49,839 nt of DNA, from assembly GCA_041158765.1 (NCBI GenBank), contig JBEBAU010000032.1, forward strand, positions 1 to 49,839, in the 5' to 3' direction. Both the position numbers and the translations under genes were made by a program. The first letter of the stretch is position 1; every line of letters begins with the position of its first letter. This DNA is from JAQBRD01 sp041158765 (GTDB lineage: Bacteria > Patescibacteriota > Minisyncoccia > Phycocordibacterales > PALSA-1337). The notes beneath the pieces were generated by a model that searched no databases, was not told the DNA's origin, and saw only the letters and a list, made by a program, of their open reading frames with translations. Of the stretch, positions 8,369 through 16,900 are shown in pieces.

Positions 8369-9781
8369 CTAGAGTTTCGTCACAATTCCAGTATTCGCAT
8401 CCACCTCCACCATGTCGCCGTCTTTGAGTGCGCGTGTAGCATTCTTCGTACCGATAATACATGGGATGCCGAGCTCACGACTTACGATAGCAGCATGACA
8501 TGTCACACCTCCTTCATTCGTGACGACAGCTGCCGCCTTTTTCATAATTGGCACGAATTCCGGTCGCGTCATACTCGTCACGAGAATGTCACCTGCTCGG
8601 AAGCCTTTGTCATTATGCGGATCAAGCACAATACGCACGACACCACGTGCTTTGCCCTTATTTGCAATTTGACCTTTCACGATGTGCGCAGCACCAGCCA
8701 CATGAGCGTCTTTTTGGGAAATCCTATCGTGATATTCAGCAACAGCCATATCGAAGTCACACAATTCAATTTCATACGTACTGTCTGAATAACAAATTGA
8801 AATATATCCGCCGCTTCTTTTTTCAATATTATCTTTCACACTCTTGAGATGATCGATACCTTTCACATACTCTTGCGTGAGAACAATCTGAGCATGCTTC
8901 GGATCAATGTCTGCATGTCTCAATAATTCAACTGAAATTTCAGCTTGCAATGTCTGCAATTTTGCGATGATATCTTTGCGAATATCTCGGAACAACATCA
9001 TGAGTTGCACATATTCTGCAATACGAGCATCGTATTCGGTGAGGCCGGCTTTCCACTTCTCGAATTCTTTCGTTCGCGCAATAACACTTTTTTGTGCTGC
9101 ATGATATTCTTTCTTTTTTTCTTCGATATTGTCCGCGATATCATCGAGTGCGGTCTGAATTTCACTCTCTTTTTTTGTCCAAAAATAATCGGTGAAAATA
9201 AACTTCGCTTCTCGAATAATGGCTGGTGATTTCTTTTCAATCATATCAATCAAGAGTCCGAGACGACGCATATCAAATGAAAGAAAACTTGGGTGCGTTG
9301 CGTGTTCCCAGATAGTATCGAGTGATGATTTTTTGTCGGTGCCAATTACCTCGAGCACCATATCGTAATCAATGGTTTCGATATATACGGTTTTGTCGGC
9401 GAGGCCCTCGAAGAGCTTGAGAATTTCTCGCATATATCCTTGCAATTCTGTTGGAGATTTTTTTGAAAGTGAAATTCGCATTATTCGATGATAGATTTCA
9501 TCAATATCTGCAGCGAGACCATCATATTCTTTTTTCAAATCTAAAATAGTAATTTCTCCACGCATATACTGAGCAAATCTATCTTGAGCAATAGCACGAT
9601 ATAACGGCTCGTTCACAGACATGACTGAATTACGGCCTTTATTGATACAGAGAAGGTCTAGGTAGTTTTTGCCTTTTTGCCAAGAGAATGAAAGGAAAAG
9701 TGGCGCCAAAGGTGCATGAATCGTATAGACCGAATTCCCCTTGAGACCCTCAATGTATTTATCGAGAAGTTTGTGTGCCAT
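8369..9781 (-). CDS. Swivel-His (PEP-utilising mobile domain) protein E
   Basis: 470 residues. The swivel domain has MTRPEFVPIMKKA and GGVTCHAAIVSRE (His 429), ending KDGDMVEVDANTGIVTKL. The helical N-terminal part has a Lys/Glu-rich segment around residues 195-225 that could form a coiled coil. The gene lies just upstream of the ATP-grasp gene, with 48 bases and a fresh promoter between, so it is probably a separate transcription unit. Its own TGC TACTAT box (9792-9797, minus strand) ends 11 bases before the ATG. It most resembles C, including the central segment before the swivel domain. Substrate unknown. Confidence 0.85.
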   Translation of the reverse strand: MAHKLLDKYIEGLKGNSVYTIHAPLAPLFLSFSWQKGKNYLDLLCINKGRNSVMSVNEPLYRAIAQDRFAQYMRGEITILDLKKEYDGLAADIDEIYHRIMRISLSKKSPTELQGYMREILKLFEGLADKTVYIETIDYDMVLEVIGTDKKSSLDTIWEHATHPSFLSFDMRRLGLLIDMIEKKSPAIIREAKFIFTDYFWTKKESEIQTALDDIADNIEEKKKEYHAAQKSVIARTKEFEKWKAGLTEYDARIAEYVQLMMLFRDIRKDIIAKLQTLQAEISVELLRHADIDPKHAQIVLTQEYVKGIDHLKSVKDNIEKRSGGYISICYSDSTYEIELCDFDMAVAEYHDRISQKDAHVAGAAHIVKGQIANKGKARGVVRIVLDPHNDKGFRAGDILVTSMTRPEFVPIMKKAAAVVTNEGGVTCHAAIVSRELGIPCIIGTKNATRALKDGDMVEVDANTGIVTKL

Positions 9782-9854
9782 ATGTGGTGAAATAGTAGCA
9801 TATATAGGCCTGAAATAGGTACTTTTTGGAAAGTCTACGATATCTGAATCTTAT

Positions 9855-9883
9855 TTGACAATACCACTAGTTAGTGCTATAAT
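9855..9883 (+). promoter_or_regulatory. Consensus sigma-70 promoter of the 10039 phosphatase gene
   Basis: Perfect TTGACA (9855-9860), 17-base spacer, perfect TATAAT (9878-9883) with TGC before it. Predicted strong; the start would fall near 9890 and give a leader of about 150 bases. Confidence 0.85.
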
Positions 9884-9889
9884 ATAACC

Positions 9890-10038
9890 TAATTGGAGAT
9901 CTTTGAAAGCCTAACCGAAAACACGGCTGTTTCCGTGCCTTTTCTGCTTTTGAGGGTCTCGAACCAAAACAAACTGAAACAAAAAAAGTTTCAGCTGCAG
10001 TTCGACGGTCAACTACAACACTCCACTACTCCTGAATT
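9890..10038 (+). promoter_or_regulatory. Long structured 5' leader
   Basis: Non-coding leader of about 150 bases. It holds CACGG/CCGTG (9922-9926 with 9933-9937) followed by a T-rich stretch, and CTGAAAC/GTTTCAG (974-980 with 988-994 of that kilobase) closing a loop of seven A. No Shine-Dalgarno precedes the ATG. Attenuation or RNA control is possible; no known riboswitch was recognised. Confidence 0.35.
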
Positions 10039-10731
10039 ATGATCGAAAACTTCCCTGAATGGCTTTCACGCCTCACCCTCGGCCGCCACGGCAATGCCAA
10101 AAAGAAAGCTGATGGTCAAAATGACAAAGACCGCGGCTTGACCGCCACTGGTTACAGCCAAGCTGAGCGGCTCCGCGGCCAAACGTCGGTTTCGACAGCC
10201 GATCTGGTCATCTCGTCACCCGCCGACCGCGCATTCGAGACCGCAGTCACCACGACACAGTTCAGTCCCGAAGCGATCGTCGTGATGCAAGAACTCTTCC
10301 CGTCAGAAGATCCCGCGGATCCGCTTAACGTGATGTTCTGCGAGCTCGGCTATGCTCCGCTGAACAGCTACTTCCAGCATGAACTCGGTAAGCACCTCAC
10401 CCTCTGGGCGATTGAAACGGCTCCGAAACTTCTCAAACTGATGGAAGAAAAAAGCCGCGAGCTCGACGGCAAGAAGATCGAGGTCTTCGTGTTCGGCCAC
10501 GCTGTCATGCAAAACGCCCTCGTGTGGGCACTTGCACAAGCGCTCTACAGCATGAACTACTCGGAAGCCGAACTCATCGAGCAGATGGCCGGCACCGTCG
10601 TGCTGAAGGAGGCCGAGGCCCTCCAGCTCGTGTTCGAAGGCCGGACCGCGTGCCTTCGCCACATCCGTGAAGACCTCGTGGTCGTGTCCACGAAGTCCAA
10701 GCACGCTGAATACGTGCCGGCGCCTCAATAA
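10039..10731 (+). CDS. Histidine phosphatase family (RHG) protein
   Basis: 230 residues. The RHG motif (GRHGN, catalytic His 17) is followed by a LTATGYSQAERL segment, SSPADRAFETA (the second Arg motif) and VFGHAVMQNALV with the second His (154). All catalytic residues look intact, unlike the relative at 918. This family includes phosphoglycerate mutases, acid phosphatases and the phosphohistidine phosphatase SixA; the sequence does not tell which. It lies on the opposite strand between swivel-His genes E and F. Base composition is richer in G+C than around it, and it has its own strong promoter and terminator, so it is an independent single-gene unit. Start: the only ATG close before RHG. 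Confidence 0.85.
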   Translation: MIENFPEWLSRLTLGRHGNAKKKADGQNDKDRGLTATGYSQAERLRGQTSVSTADLVISSPADRAFETAVTTTQFSPEAIVVMQELFPSEDPADPLNVMFCELGYAPLNSYFQHELGKHLTLWAIETAPKLLKLMEEKSRELDGKKIEVFVFGHAVMQNALVWALAQALYSMNYSEAELIEQMAGTVVLKEAEALQLVFEGRTACLRHIREDLVVVSTKSKHAEYVPAPQ

Positions 10732-10759
10732 CTCAAGCGGCAACGCGCAAATGCGTTGC

Positions 10760-10800
10760 AACCCCGTTCAACTATATGTTGCGCGGGGTTTGATTTTTTT
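10760..10800 (+). terminator. Rho-independent terminator
   Basis: AACCCCG (760-766 of this kilobase) pairs with CGGGGTT (784-790) around a 17-base loop, followed by TGATTTTTTT. Confidence 0.85.
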
Positions 10801-10853
10801 GCAGCGACAACAATGTAATATATGACAGCGCGCACAGAACAGCTGCGCCAACT

Positions 10854-12323
10854 TTATTTCAACAATCGCACCACGCCTTTCAATGCATCAACCTCCACCA
10901 TATCCCCATCTTTGAGAATTTTTGTGACGTCTTTGATGGCAATCACACACGGTTTGCCGAGCTCGCGACTTACGATAGCAGCATGAGAAGTGATGCCTCC
11001 CTTTCCGGTGAGAATTGCAGATGAAAGACGCATGAGCGGGACGAATGTCGGAGAAGTTTCGGCAGCTACGAGAATTTCATCTTGTTGAAATGTACCGAAG
11101 TCTTTTGCTGAAACAATCACTCGCACACGACCCGTGACCTTACCCGGAGAAGCACCAATACCTTTCAACACGCCAAGCGCTCGCGCATCCGTACTGTCAT
11201 GCTTTTTTTGATAGATTTTTTCAATTGAAATATATTCTGGATCAGCAGGTGTGACAATGACATCTTCGCCGTCATGACTTGCAGTGCTGAAGAATACTTT
11301 TTCACGAGCGAGTACTTTCTCTTTATTTGAAATACTACGCGCAGGATCCTGTATCGCAGCAACAAGTTCGCTCGGCACCAAGAGGAGCACTTGTCTATAA
11401 TCCCAATTATTTGCACGAGCGACATCTTCGAGAATTGGTCGCATACGTGAAGCCATTTTCATTTCTATCTTCGCACACTGCGCTCGCCAATATGCAGTAC
11501 ATACGCTGAGCGCAACAATACCATCAAGCCCTCGATCGACAGCATCAGTGCGATGATTCTTGCTATGATTTCCCTCGATACAATTCTTGATTTCTTCAGC
11601 AAGACGATTGTATGCATACGTTCGATCAATTGACTCACCGATCCACTTACTCACACGACACCAAGAAAAGTTCTTGATATATCGAGCGACGAGCATATCT
11701 ATCTCGGCATCTTTTTCAACTAATTCAGCGATACCGACAATGCTACCCTTCTTCAATTCGGGATATGTCGCAATACACTGCTCAGCAATCGCAACCATTG
11801 CATATACTTCATCCTCAATCCATGTCGCGCGAAGATGCGGGTGCACCTTGGCAAACAACTCCGCTTCAGTTGCAACATATCCGCTATTCTTCGCAAGTGG
11901 CACAATCTGATCACCGAATGCCGTAGCGAACATCCAACTTGATATGAAATCTTTGTAGAGATTGAAAATCATATCAATATGCTCTGTGATATACGCATCA
12001 TCTTGATCAAGCTCGTGCTGTATCTTCGCAAAAATCGTTTTTGATTCTGTATCGAGTACATCAACCACATCTTGTAGTCGGCCGTCGGCATGAGCGCGTT
12101 CGAGATGTTTGTAGAATATTGTTCGATCAGCAATATACCAAAACGCATATCCATCAATGCTGAAAATCGTATGGAAGTTGAAATTCGGTAACACGCGCTT
12201 CACCATATCTCTCTGATGCCAATGACTGAAAAAGAGCCATGGCAACGGTGGCATAACCCAACGACCATCCTCCACCCAAAGACTCTGATCGAAGATGCCT
12301 ATTTTTGTGAGGGTTTCGTGCAT
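10854..12323 (-). CDS. Swivel-His (PEP-utilising mobile domain) protein F
   Basis: 489 residues. The swivel domain has TSPTFVPLMRLS and GKGGITSHAAIVSRE (His 447), closer to the TSHAA spelling of classical PEP synthases than the TCHAA of B to E, and ends KDGDMVEVDALKGVV. The helical N-terminal part of about 370 residues has no known domain. It forms a two-gene unit with G, beginning 5 bases after G stops. No Shine-Dalgarno precedes the ATG, only an A/T stretch. It has diverged from A to E more than they have from each other in the last 45 residues. Role as phosphate-carrying, substrate-binding subunit is inferred. Confidence 0.85.
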   Translation of the reverse strand: MHETLTKIGIFDQSLWVEDGRWVMPPLPWLFFSHWHQRDMVKRVLPNFNFHTIFSIDGYAFWYIADRTIFYKHLERAHADGRLQDVVDVLDTESKTIFAKIQHELDQDDAYITEHIDMIFNLYKDFISSWMFATAFGDQIVPLAKNSGYVATEAELFAKVHPHLRATWIEDEVYAMVAIAEQCIATYPELKKGSIVGIAELVEKDAEIDMLVARYIKNFSWCRVSKWIGESIDRTYAYNRLAEEIKNCIEGNHSKNHRTDAVDRGLDGIVALSVCTAYWRAQCAKIEMKMASRMRPILEDVARANNWDYRQVLLLVPSELVAAIQDPARSISNKEKVLAREKVFFSTASHDGEDVIVTPADPEYISIEKIYQKKHDSTDARALGVLKGIGASPGKVTGRVRVIVSAKDFGTFQQDEILVAAETSPTFVPLMRLSSAILTGKGGITSHAAIVSRELGKPCVIAIKDVTKILKDGDMVEVDALKGVVRLLK

Positions 12324-12328
12324 GGATT

Positions 12329-13648
12329 TTATTTATTTGAAAGCAAACTAACGACACCTTTTTCAGCATCTACTTCAACAAGATCACCGTCTTTGAAAAC
12401 CTTTGTAGCGACACGAGTACCAATAATACATGGCTTACTCATCTCGCGAGCAACGATAGCAGCATGGGATGTAATACCTCCTTGATTTGTTACGAATGCT
12501 GCGGCCTTTTTCATACCGACAATATACTCAGGCATTGTTTCATTCGCAATAATAATGTCACCTTCACTAATTTTTTGGAGATCTTGTATCTGCTGAATAA
12601 TGCGCACAATTCCACGAACTTTTCCTTTGAAAGCAATTCGTCCTGAAACCGTCTTTTCTTTTGTATCCACTCGCTGCTCGAAGACTTTCAACATTTCATC
12701 GAGTGCGGGACCATAGTACAAGGTGAAATCCCCATCAACACAACTCATACCATTACGAATAGCTCTAGAATCAAATCCCTGCGGAAGATTGCCGGTATCC
12801 ATCAAATCAACTATTTCATATGGAGCGAATTGCTCTAGGTCAGCTCGTGTAAGACCATACTTCGCTGCAAGCGCATCAAATGCCTCCCAATGCCAATTGA
12901 GAGAACGATTCAATGTCTCAGCATTTACCGAGCGATAATAAATGAGCTTTTGTATAACAAGGAATTGCTGACGATTCCTTTCTGAAAGAGTTGAGATATC
13001 AAAATGCACAATCTCTGGTTCTTTTTCACCATGCTGCTTCTCTCGGATAATATCCTCTCGAGTCAACCGCACACCACCGAGATAGTTGGAACTCACCCAC
13101 TGATACTCCTTCAATAAATCATCTATCTTACTATCAGGAATGTCGCGTAATGCGCTCTTATACTGCATCATTATTGTTGGCTTATGCGGTACCAATAAGT
13201 GCACAATATCAGTCGAAGATAATCCAGCAGAGAGACCGAGTTCGGGAATCAAAGGTTCAAGACCCTTGTCACAAAAATGAATAATCATTGAATTACACGC
13301 GAGGTCTTCATACAGTCTAATCAGGGTGCGCAAATCAGGCTTACCCCTCAATTCTCCAAGAGCAGCGAGATTTGATTCACATGCAGCAAAAAATGCATCG
13401 AACCAAGAAATATCATTCTGTATCTTATCTGTAATAAATCGTTCGAAGATCCCGTGGTCGGATTCAAGCGCATACACATATCCATCTATATTCACCGCAC
13501 TACCCGTGAAATCGTTTGGTAGATTCAATTCTTTGAAATGAGATCCTCGGCTGAAATAGTTCCATGGAGCATTTCCAAATGTAGAAAAAACCCATCTGCC
13601 CCATAGGCGCCACTTGGTAATATCTGACAATAGCTCACTGTTTTTCAT
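12329..13648 (-). CDS. Swivel-His (PEP-utilising mobile domain) protein G
   Basis: 439 residues, the shortest of the seven. The swivel domain has ETMPEYIVGMKKA and NQGGITSHAAIVARE (His 395), ending KDGDLVEVDAEKGVVSLL. The N-terminal part is helical and shares with F and B a short WxxFDALAAKYGL-like segment before the swivel linker. It is first in a two-gene unit with F. A TATAAT box (13658-13663, minus strand) ends 10 bases before the ATG, so the leader would be very short. Like the others it lacks ATP-grasp and PEP-binding domains. Confidence 0.85.
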   Translation of the reverse strand: MKNSELLSDITKWRLWGRWVFSTFGNAPWNYFSRGSHFKELNLPNDFTGSAVNIDGYVYALESDHGIFERFITDKIQNDISWFDAFFAACESNLAALGELRGKPDLRTLIRLYEDLACNSMIIHFCDKGLEPLIPELGLSAGLSSTDIVHLLVPHKPTIMMQYKSALRDIPDSKIDDLLKEYQWVSSNYLGGVRLTREDIIREKQHGEKEPEIVHFDISTLSERNRQQFLVIQKLIYYRSVNAETLNRSLNWHWEAFDALAAKYGLTRADLEQFAPYEIVDLMDTGNLPQGFDSRAIRNGMSCVDGDFTLYYGPALDEMLKVFEQRVDTKEKTVSGRIAFKGKVRGIVRIIQQIQDLQKISEGDIIIANETMPEYIVGMKKAAAFVTNQGGITSHAAIVAREMSKPCIIGTRVATKVFKDGDLVEVDAEKGVVSLLSNK

Positions 13649-13695
13649 AGTGGCTTAATTATACATATAATCAAAAGTGTAGCCATCATGCTACA

Positions 13696-15051
13696 ATGCC
13701 CTCTATAAAATCAACAGCGATGCGTATCTATACTTGGATCAAAAAAGATGAGGTGAAAGCACTTGAGAAAGACAGGTGGTTTTGGCAACAACTATCCGAA
13801 AAGGCATATCCAGTAACAAAAGGTGTGATGCGCTTGCCAATTTCTCTTGAGCCGTTTGTTTTCACAAAAAAAGAGTTCTCGACACTTGAAAAAGATTCGG
13901 TGACATTCTTACGTGCAGCAAAAAAAATTGCTGCCGCATACTATATTGATCAAGAAATTCAAAAAGTCCTTTCAATTGATCCTGCAGAAATCGAACTCAT
14001 TGATGGGTCGAAGCATGCTGATTTCACCGGAGTGATTCGTCTTGACCTGTTTTGTGATACCAACGGTAATGCGCAGGTTGTTGAAATTAACGCCGATTAC
14101 CCTGACGGCTTTTTCATGCATGATGTTACTGCACAGACACTACTCGAAACTATGCCTGTGAATGAAACTGCTGCTACGAATAATTGTGGTGCGTTTGAGA
14201 GAAAAGATCACGCGAATCTTTTTTCACAACTTCTTGAATCAAAACAGATTCCGAAAAATAGCCACATCTTTATTGGATATGACAAAGAACGCAGTTTCAT
14301 TGATGAATTTCATCTCGCAAAAATCAAGCTCACTGAAAAAGGTTGGAACAATATCTCTGTCGGTCCAATTGAAGATATTGAATTCAAAAAAGATAATGGC
14401 ATAGCGGCATTTTATTTCAATGACAAAAAAATTGATGTTCTTCGTCGTGGTACTGAACTTTCAAAAATTCGAAAAGTTGATGGTCTCATTCCCTATCTCC
14501 TCGAAGCGGAACGTGCTGGTCTCATTGTGATTAATAATTTCAGAATGCGTCTTCTCGGGTACAAATCACTTCTCGCAGCACTTTGCGATGCTCGTTTCCA
14601 AAAGTACCTCGACCCTACAGAGCTTGCCGCGGTCAAAAAGCTCCTTCCCGAAACGCACAAGCTCGACAATCCAGCGCTGTCAAAAAACGCTCTCGTGGCA
14701 AAAAAAGACTTGTGGGTGCTCAAGCCAATTGATCTCACCGAAGGTGCGCATGTATATGTCGGTAGCAGTATGAATCAAACGGACTGGGAGCAAGCACTTA
14801 TCAAAGCATGTGAAAATCCCTCAAAATGGATTGCTCAGCAAAAAGTCGCTATTCCTGAAGCAAATTTCAATCTGATTGAAAATAATCATGAGAAAATCAT
14901 AACTGTCACACGCAAGTACGATTGTAACCCGCATTTCATTCTCCACAACAATACTGTTGAAATTGGCACCACACTTGTGCGCTTCTCTGAATCAACAGTA
15001 CTCAATGTCGCCAAAGGTGGTGGAATTACTTATGCGTTTTCAGAAAAATAA
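13696..15051 (+). CDS. Circularly permuted ATP-grasp-like protein
   Basis: 451 residues (443 from the ATG at 13720). VVEINADYPDG near residue 134 and WVLKPIDLTEGAHVYVG near residue 340 fit the permuted ATP-grasp fold of glutathionylspermidine synthase-type ligases, where a Lys and an acidic/Asn set bind ATP and metal. Such enzymes join a carboxylate to an amine or make peptides; the substrate is unknown here. A TGC TACAAT box lies at 692-697 of this kilobase and overlaps the ATG at 13696, so the ATG at 13720 with a short leader is the likelier start. Its 3' end overlaps the convergent kinase gene by 22 bases. Assignment rests on motifs and is moderate. Confidence 0.6.
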   Translation: MPSIKSTAMRIYTWIKKDEVKALEKDRWFWQQLSEKAYPVTKGVMRLPISLEPFVFTKKEFSTLEKDSVTFLRAAKKIAAAYYIDQEIQKVLSIDPAEIELIDGSKHADFTGVIRLDLFCDTNGNAQVVEINADYPDGFFMHDVTAQTLLETMPVNETAATNNCGAFERKDHANLFSQLLESKQIPKNSHIFIGYDKERSFIDEFHLAKIKLTEKGWNNISVGPIEDIEFKKDNGIAAFYFNDKKIDVLRRGTELSKIRKVDGLIPYLLEAERAGLIVINNFRMRLLGYKSLLAALCDARFQKYLDPTELAAVKKLLPETHKLDNPALSKNALVAKKDLWVLKPIDLTEGAHVYVGSSMNQTDWEQALIKACENPSKWIAQQKVAIPEANFNLIENNHEKIITVTRKYDCNPHFILHNNTVEIGTTLVRFSESTVLNVAKGGGITYAFSEK

Positions 15052-16031
15052 CTCTCAACAAAATCCCGATACTTCTCCACTACACCAGCTCGCCACGGTT
15101 CTTTTTCGGCCAAAATAGTCTGATATGGCCACTGCACGAGCACAGAATACATGATGAGGAATAGATCATATTGTCTTGGGATTTTTTGTCCTGTTGCTTG
15201 CTCATATCCTGCGAGAACTTTTTCAAAATACTCTTTGCCAAGAAATACATATATATCCGTAGCGAGTCTATAGATATTAATGAACTTGTAGCCGAGCAAC
15301 CACGCTTCCTTCGGTGCATAGGTGTCCATAAGCAAAAAAGTTCCGTTTGAAAAAATCACATTTTCAGCATGTACATCTATGCACACGCCCATCGATTCTT
15401 GAGTATCGAATTCAGCACGATGGCTTTCAATGAAAGCTCTCATGTATTCAAGATATGCATCTACTTGTTCACCTGAAGTCTTCCTGATGTTTTCAACCCA
15501 CGGAATCATATCTGTATGTCTCAATTTGAAATCAGCATATGCTGTTTTGTCTATTGGAACCTGTGGCAAATGTGAAAGTCGTTCCCCGAACTGCTTCCCC
15601 ATTTCAAAACAATCCTCAAGAGAAATCGTTCGATCAGTGAGTCGTCGCATGAGCTGATTCGACATGTCTACTCTGTTCATTTCAATTACAAGCTCATCTG
15701 CACTATCAGTTGGTTCAATGAATTCGAGCAAACCGTCTTTCATGGTAACTCCTCGCAATTCTGTATATATTTCTGGACTGAGATGATTATTCCATTTGAA
15801 ATCAGTACGGGTGAAATGAAAGCGACGACTCTTATCTGAAAGATTATTGAAATGAGTGTTGAAAAAAGTATTGTCACTTCGGTATATTTTGTATGCTTTT
15901 TTTTCAAATACAAAAATATTCGAAACCGTCGTCGTTATGTGATGCGGTTTTGGATTTGTTGTTGCGCCAAGAGCAGCAATAAATGAAGGGTCTGCTAGTT
16001 TGCCTTGGGTGAAAGCTTCGACAATATTCAT
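15030..16031 (-). CDS. COG2187-like aminoglycoside phosphotransferase-fold kinase
   Basis: 333 residues. The N-terminal part has the kinase-lobe pattern FEKKAYKIYRS (ATP-contacting Lys), then FHFTRTDFKWNNHLSPEIY, which matches the RRxxCxxELxLNRRLAPxxY block of COG2187. The C-terminal lobe has a DVHAENVIFSNG segment (HGDLHxxN in relatives) and LMDTYAP (the metal-binding Asp). The first motif is altered: the Asp-Leu before His is V-H. Small-molecule kinase activity is plausible, the substrate unknown. An in-frame GTG at 16034 is possible, but the ATG at 16031 is preferred because a TATACT box (16038-16043, minus strand) ends 7 bases before it. Convergent with the ATP-grasp-like gene. Confidence 0.7.
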   Translation of the reverse strand: MNIVEAFTQGKLADPSFIAALGATTNPKPHHITTTVSNIFVFEKKAYKIYRSDNTFFNTHFNNLSDKSRRFHFTRTDFKWNNHLSPEIYTELRGVTMKDGLLEFIEPTDSADELVIEMNRVDMSNQLMRRLTDRTISLEDCFEMGKQFGERLSHLPQVPIDKTAYADFKLRHTDMIPWVENIRKTSGEQVDAYLEYMRAFIESHRAEFDTQESMGVCIDVHAENVIFSNGTFLLMDTYAPKEAWLLGYKFINIYRLATDIYVFLGKEYFEKVLAGYEQATGQKIPRQYDLFLIMYSVLVQWPYQTILAEKEPWRAGVVEKYRDFVESYFSENA

Positions 16032-16037
16032 CACACC

Positions 16038-16043
16038 AGTATA
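16038..16043 (-). promoter_or_regulatory. -10 box placing the mRNA 5' end at the kinase start codon
   Basis: Minus-strand TATACT, then GGTGTG, then ATG at 16031. Confidence 0.55.
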
Positions 16044-16060
16044 GCCATGTTCATAGATAA

Positions 16061-16092
16061 GTAAAAGGGCTCAATCCTACGATTGAGCCCTT
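16061..16092 (-). terminator. Rho-independent terminator of third phosphatase gene
   Basis: On the minus strand AAGGGCTCAATC pairs with GATTGAGCCCTT around a four-base loop, followed by TTACTTATC. 12-bp stem. Confidence 0.8.
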
Positions 16093-16110
16093 ACATGATT
16101 GGTGCACGGA

Positions 16111-16791
16111 TCAGAATTGATCCCCGAAAAGCGTGGATGGGAGTTTGAAACACATCATATCCGTGAAGCCACGGAAGGTGATGTGTGTCCTAACTTGCAA
16201 ACCCCTGACTTCCTCAAGGTCGAGCTGAATCAGTTCGCAATGAGAAAGCGGTGGAGATTCCACATTGTGACGATTGATAGCTTTCAGGGCGATTTGCCAC
16301 AACACTTCGTAATGAGTGGTATGAATCATCACATCCGGCAAATCATCCGATATGAAGCGTTCAAACAATTCACCGAGATACCGATAGAAACGACGCTGAA
16401 TTGCTGAGCGCTTCTCAACAATGAACCCTTGTTCAAAACGAGGGTCGTCCGAATACGCAATATCCACTGCACGTGCCGAACCGAATGACTTCCAGATCAT
16501 TTCAGCCTGCTCCGGATTATAGAAGTCCATGCAGCGAATGGCAGGCTCATGTTTGATAGCTTGCTGCGGATACTCAATCTTCGACGCAATGATGCTCGCT
16601 GTGCCAAGTGCCCGTGGCAACGGTGAACTTATGATGCTCACGTCAGTGGTATTGAATCTGGCAATGATGTCAGCAATTTGACCAGCAACTTGGAACGCTT
16701 GTGCGATTCCTTCTGGAGTAAGGTCTGGGAACTCGCCAGTGTAAGCAGTTTTACCATGTCTGGTAAAGAACAGTTTTTTGGGCTTTTTCAA
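16111..16791 (-). CDS. Histidine phosphatase family (RHG) protein
   Basis: 226 residues starting with TTG. The motif FFTRHGKTAYTG (His 12) is followed by LTPEGIAQA, SSPLPRALGTA and MIHTTHYEVLW with the second His near 160; all catalytic residues are present. Layout is that of cofactor-independent-type small phosphatases; substrate unknown. The TTG start is supported by AGGAG six bases upstream and by the short distance to RHG. A promoter (TTGACT, 17 bases, TGA TTTAAT) and a terminator flank this one gene, and it is richer in G+C than neighbours: the same single-gene layout as the phosphatases at 918 and 10039. Confidence 0.87.
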   Translation of the reverse strand: MKKPKKLFFTRHGKTAYTGEFPDLTPEGIAQAFQVAGQIADIIARFNTTDVSIISSPLPRALGTASIIASKIEYPQQAIKHEPAIRCMDFYNPEQAEMIWKSFGSARAVDIAYSDDPRFEQGFIVEKRSAIQRRFYRYLGELFERFISDDLPDVMIHTTHYEVLWQIALKAINRHNVESPPLSHCELIQLDLEEVRGLQVRTHITFRGFTDMMCFKLPSTLFGDQF

Positions 16792-16830
16792 GGATTCTCC
16801 TTTTGGCTCAGGGTTTCAGATGTTTATATT

Positions 16831-16859
16831 ATTAAATCACGTTATAGTGTAATAGTCAA
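16831..16859 (-). promoter_or_regulatory. Sigma-70 promoter of third phosphatase gene
   Basis: Minus strand: TTGACT (859-854 of this kilobase), 17-base spacer, TTTAAT (836-831) with TGA before it. Confidence 0.7.
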
Positions 16860-16870
16860 ATATAATCGTG

Positions 16871-16900
16871 AAAATAAAAAAAGACGAATTACTTCGTCTT
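16871..16900 (-). terminator. Terminator overlapping the stop codon of the 16889 gene
   Basis: Minus strand: AAGACGAA pairs with TTCGTCTT around GTAA, then TTTTTATTTT. The stop codon TAA lies in the loop. Confidence 0.8.

Noticed and set aside
1604..13648. Fragments of one broken PEP synthase gene
   Set aside because: Each swivel gene has its own intact start, stop and full swivel domain, and the seven N-terminal parts differ, so they are paralogues rather than pieces.
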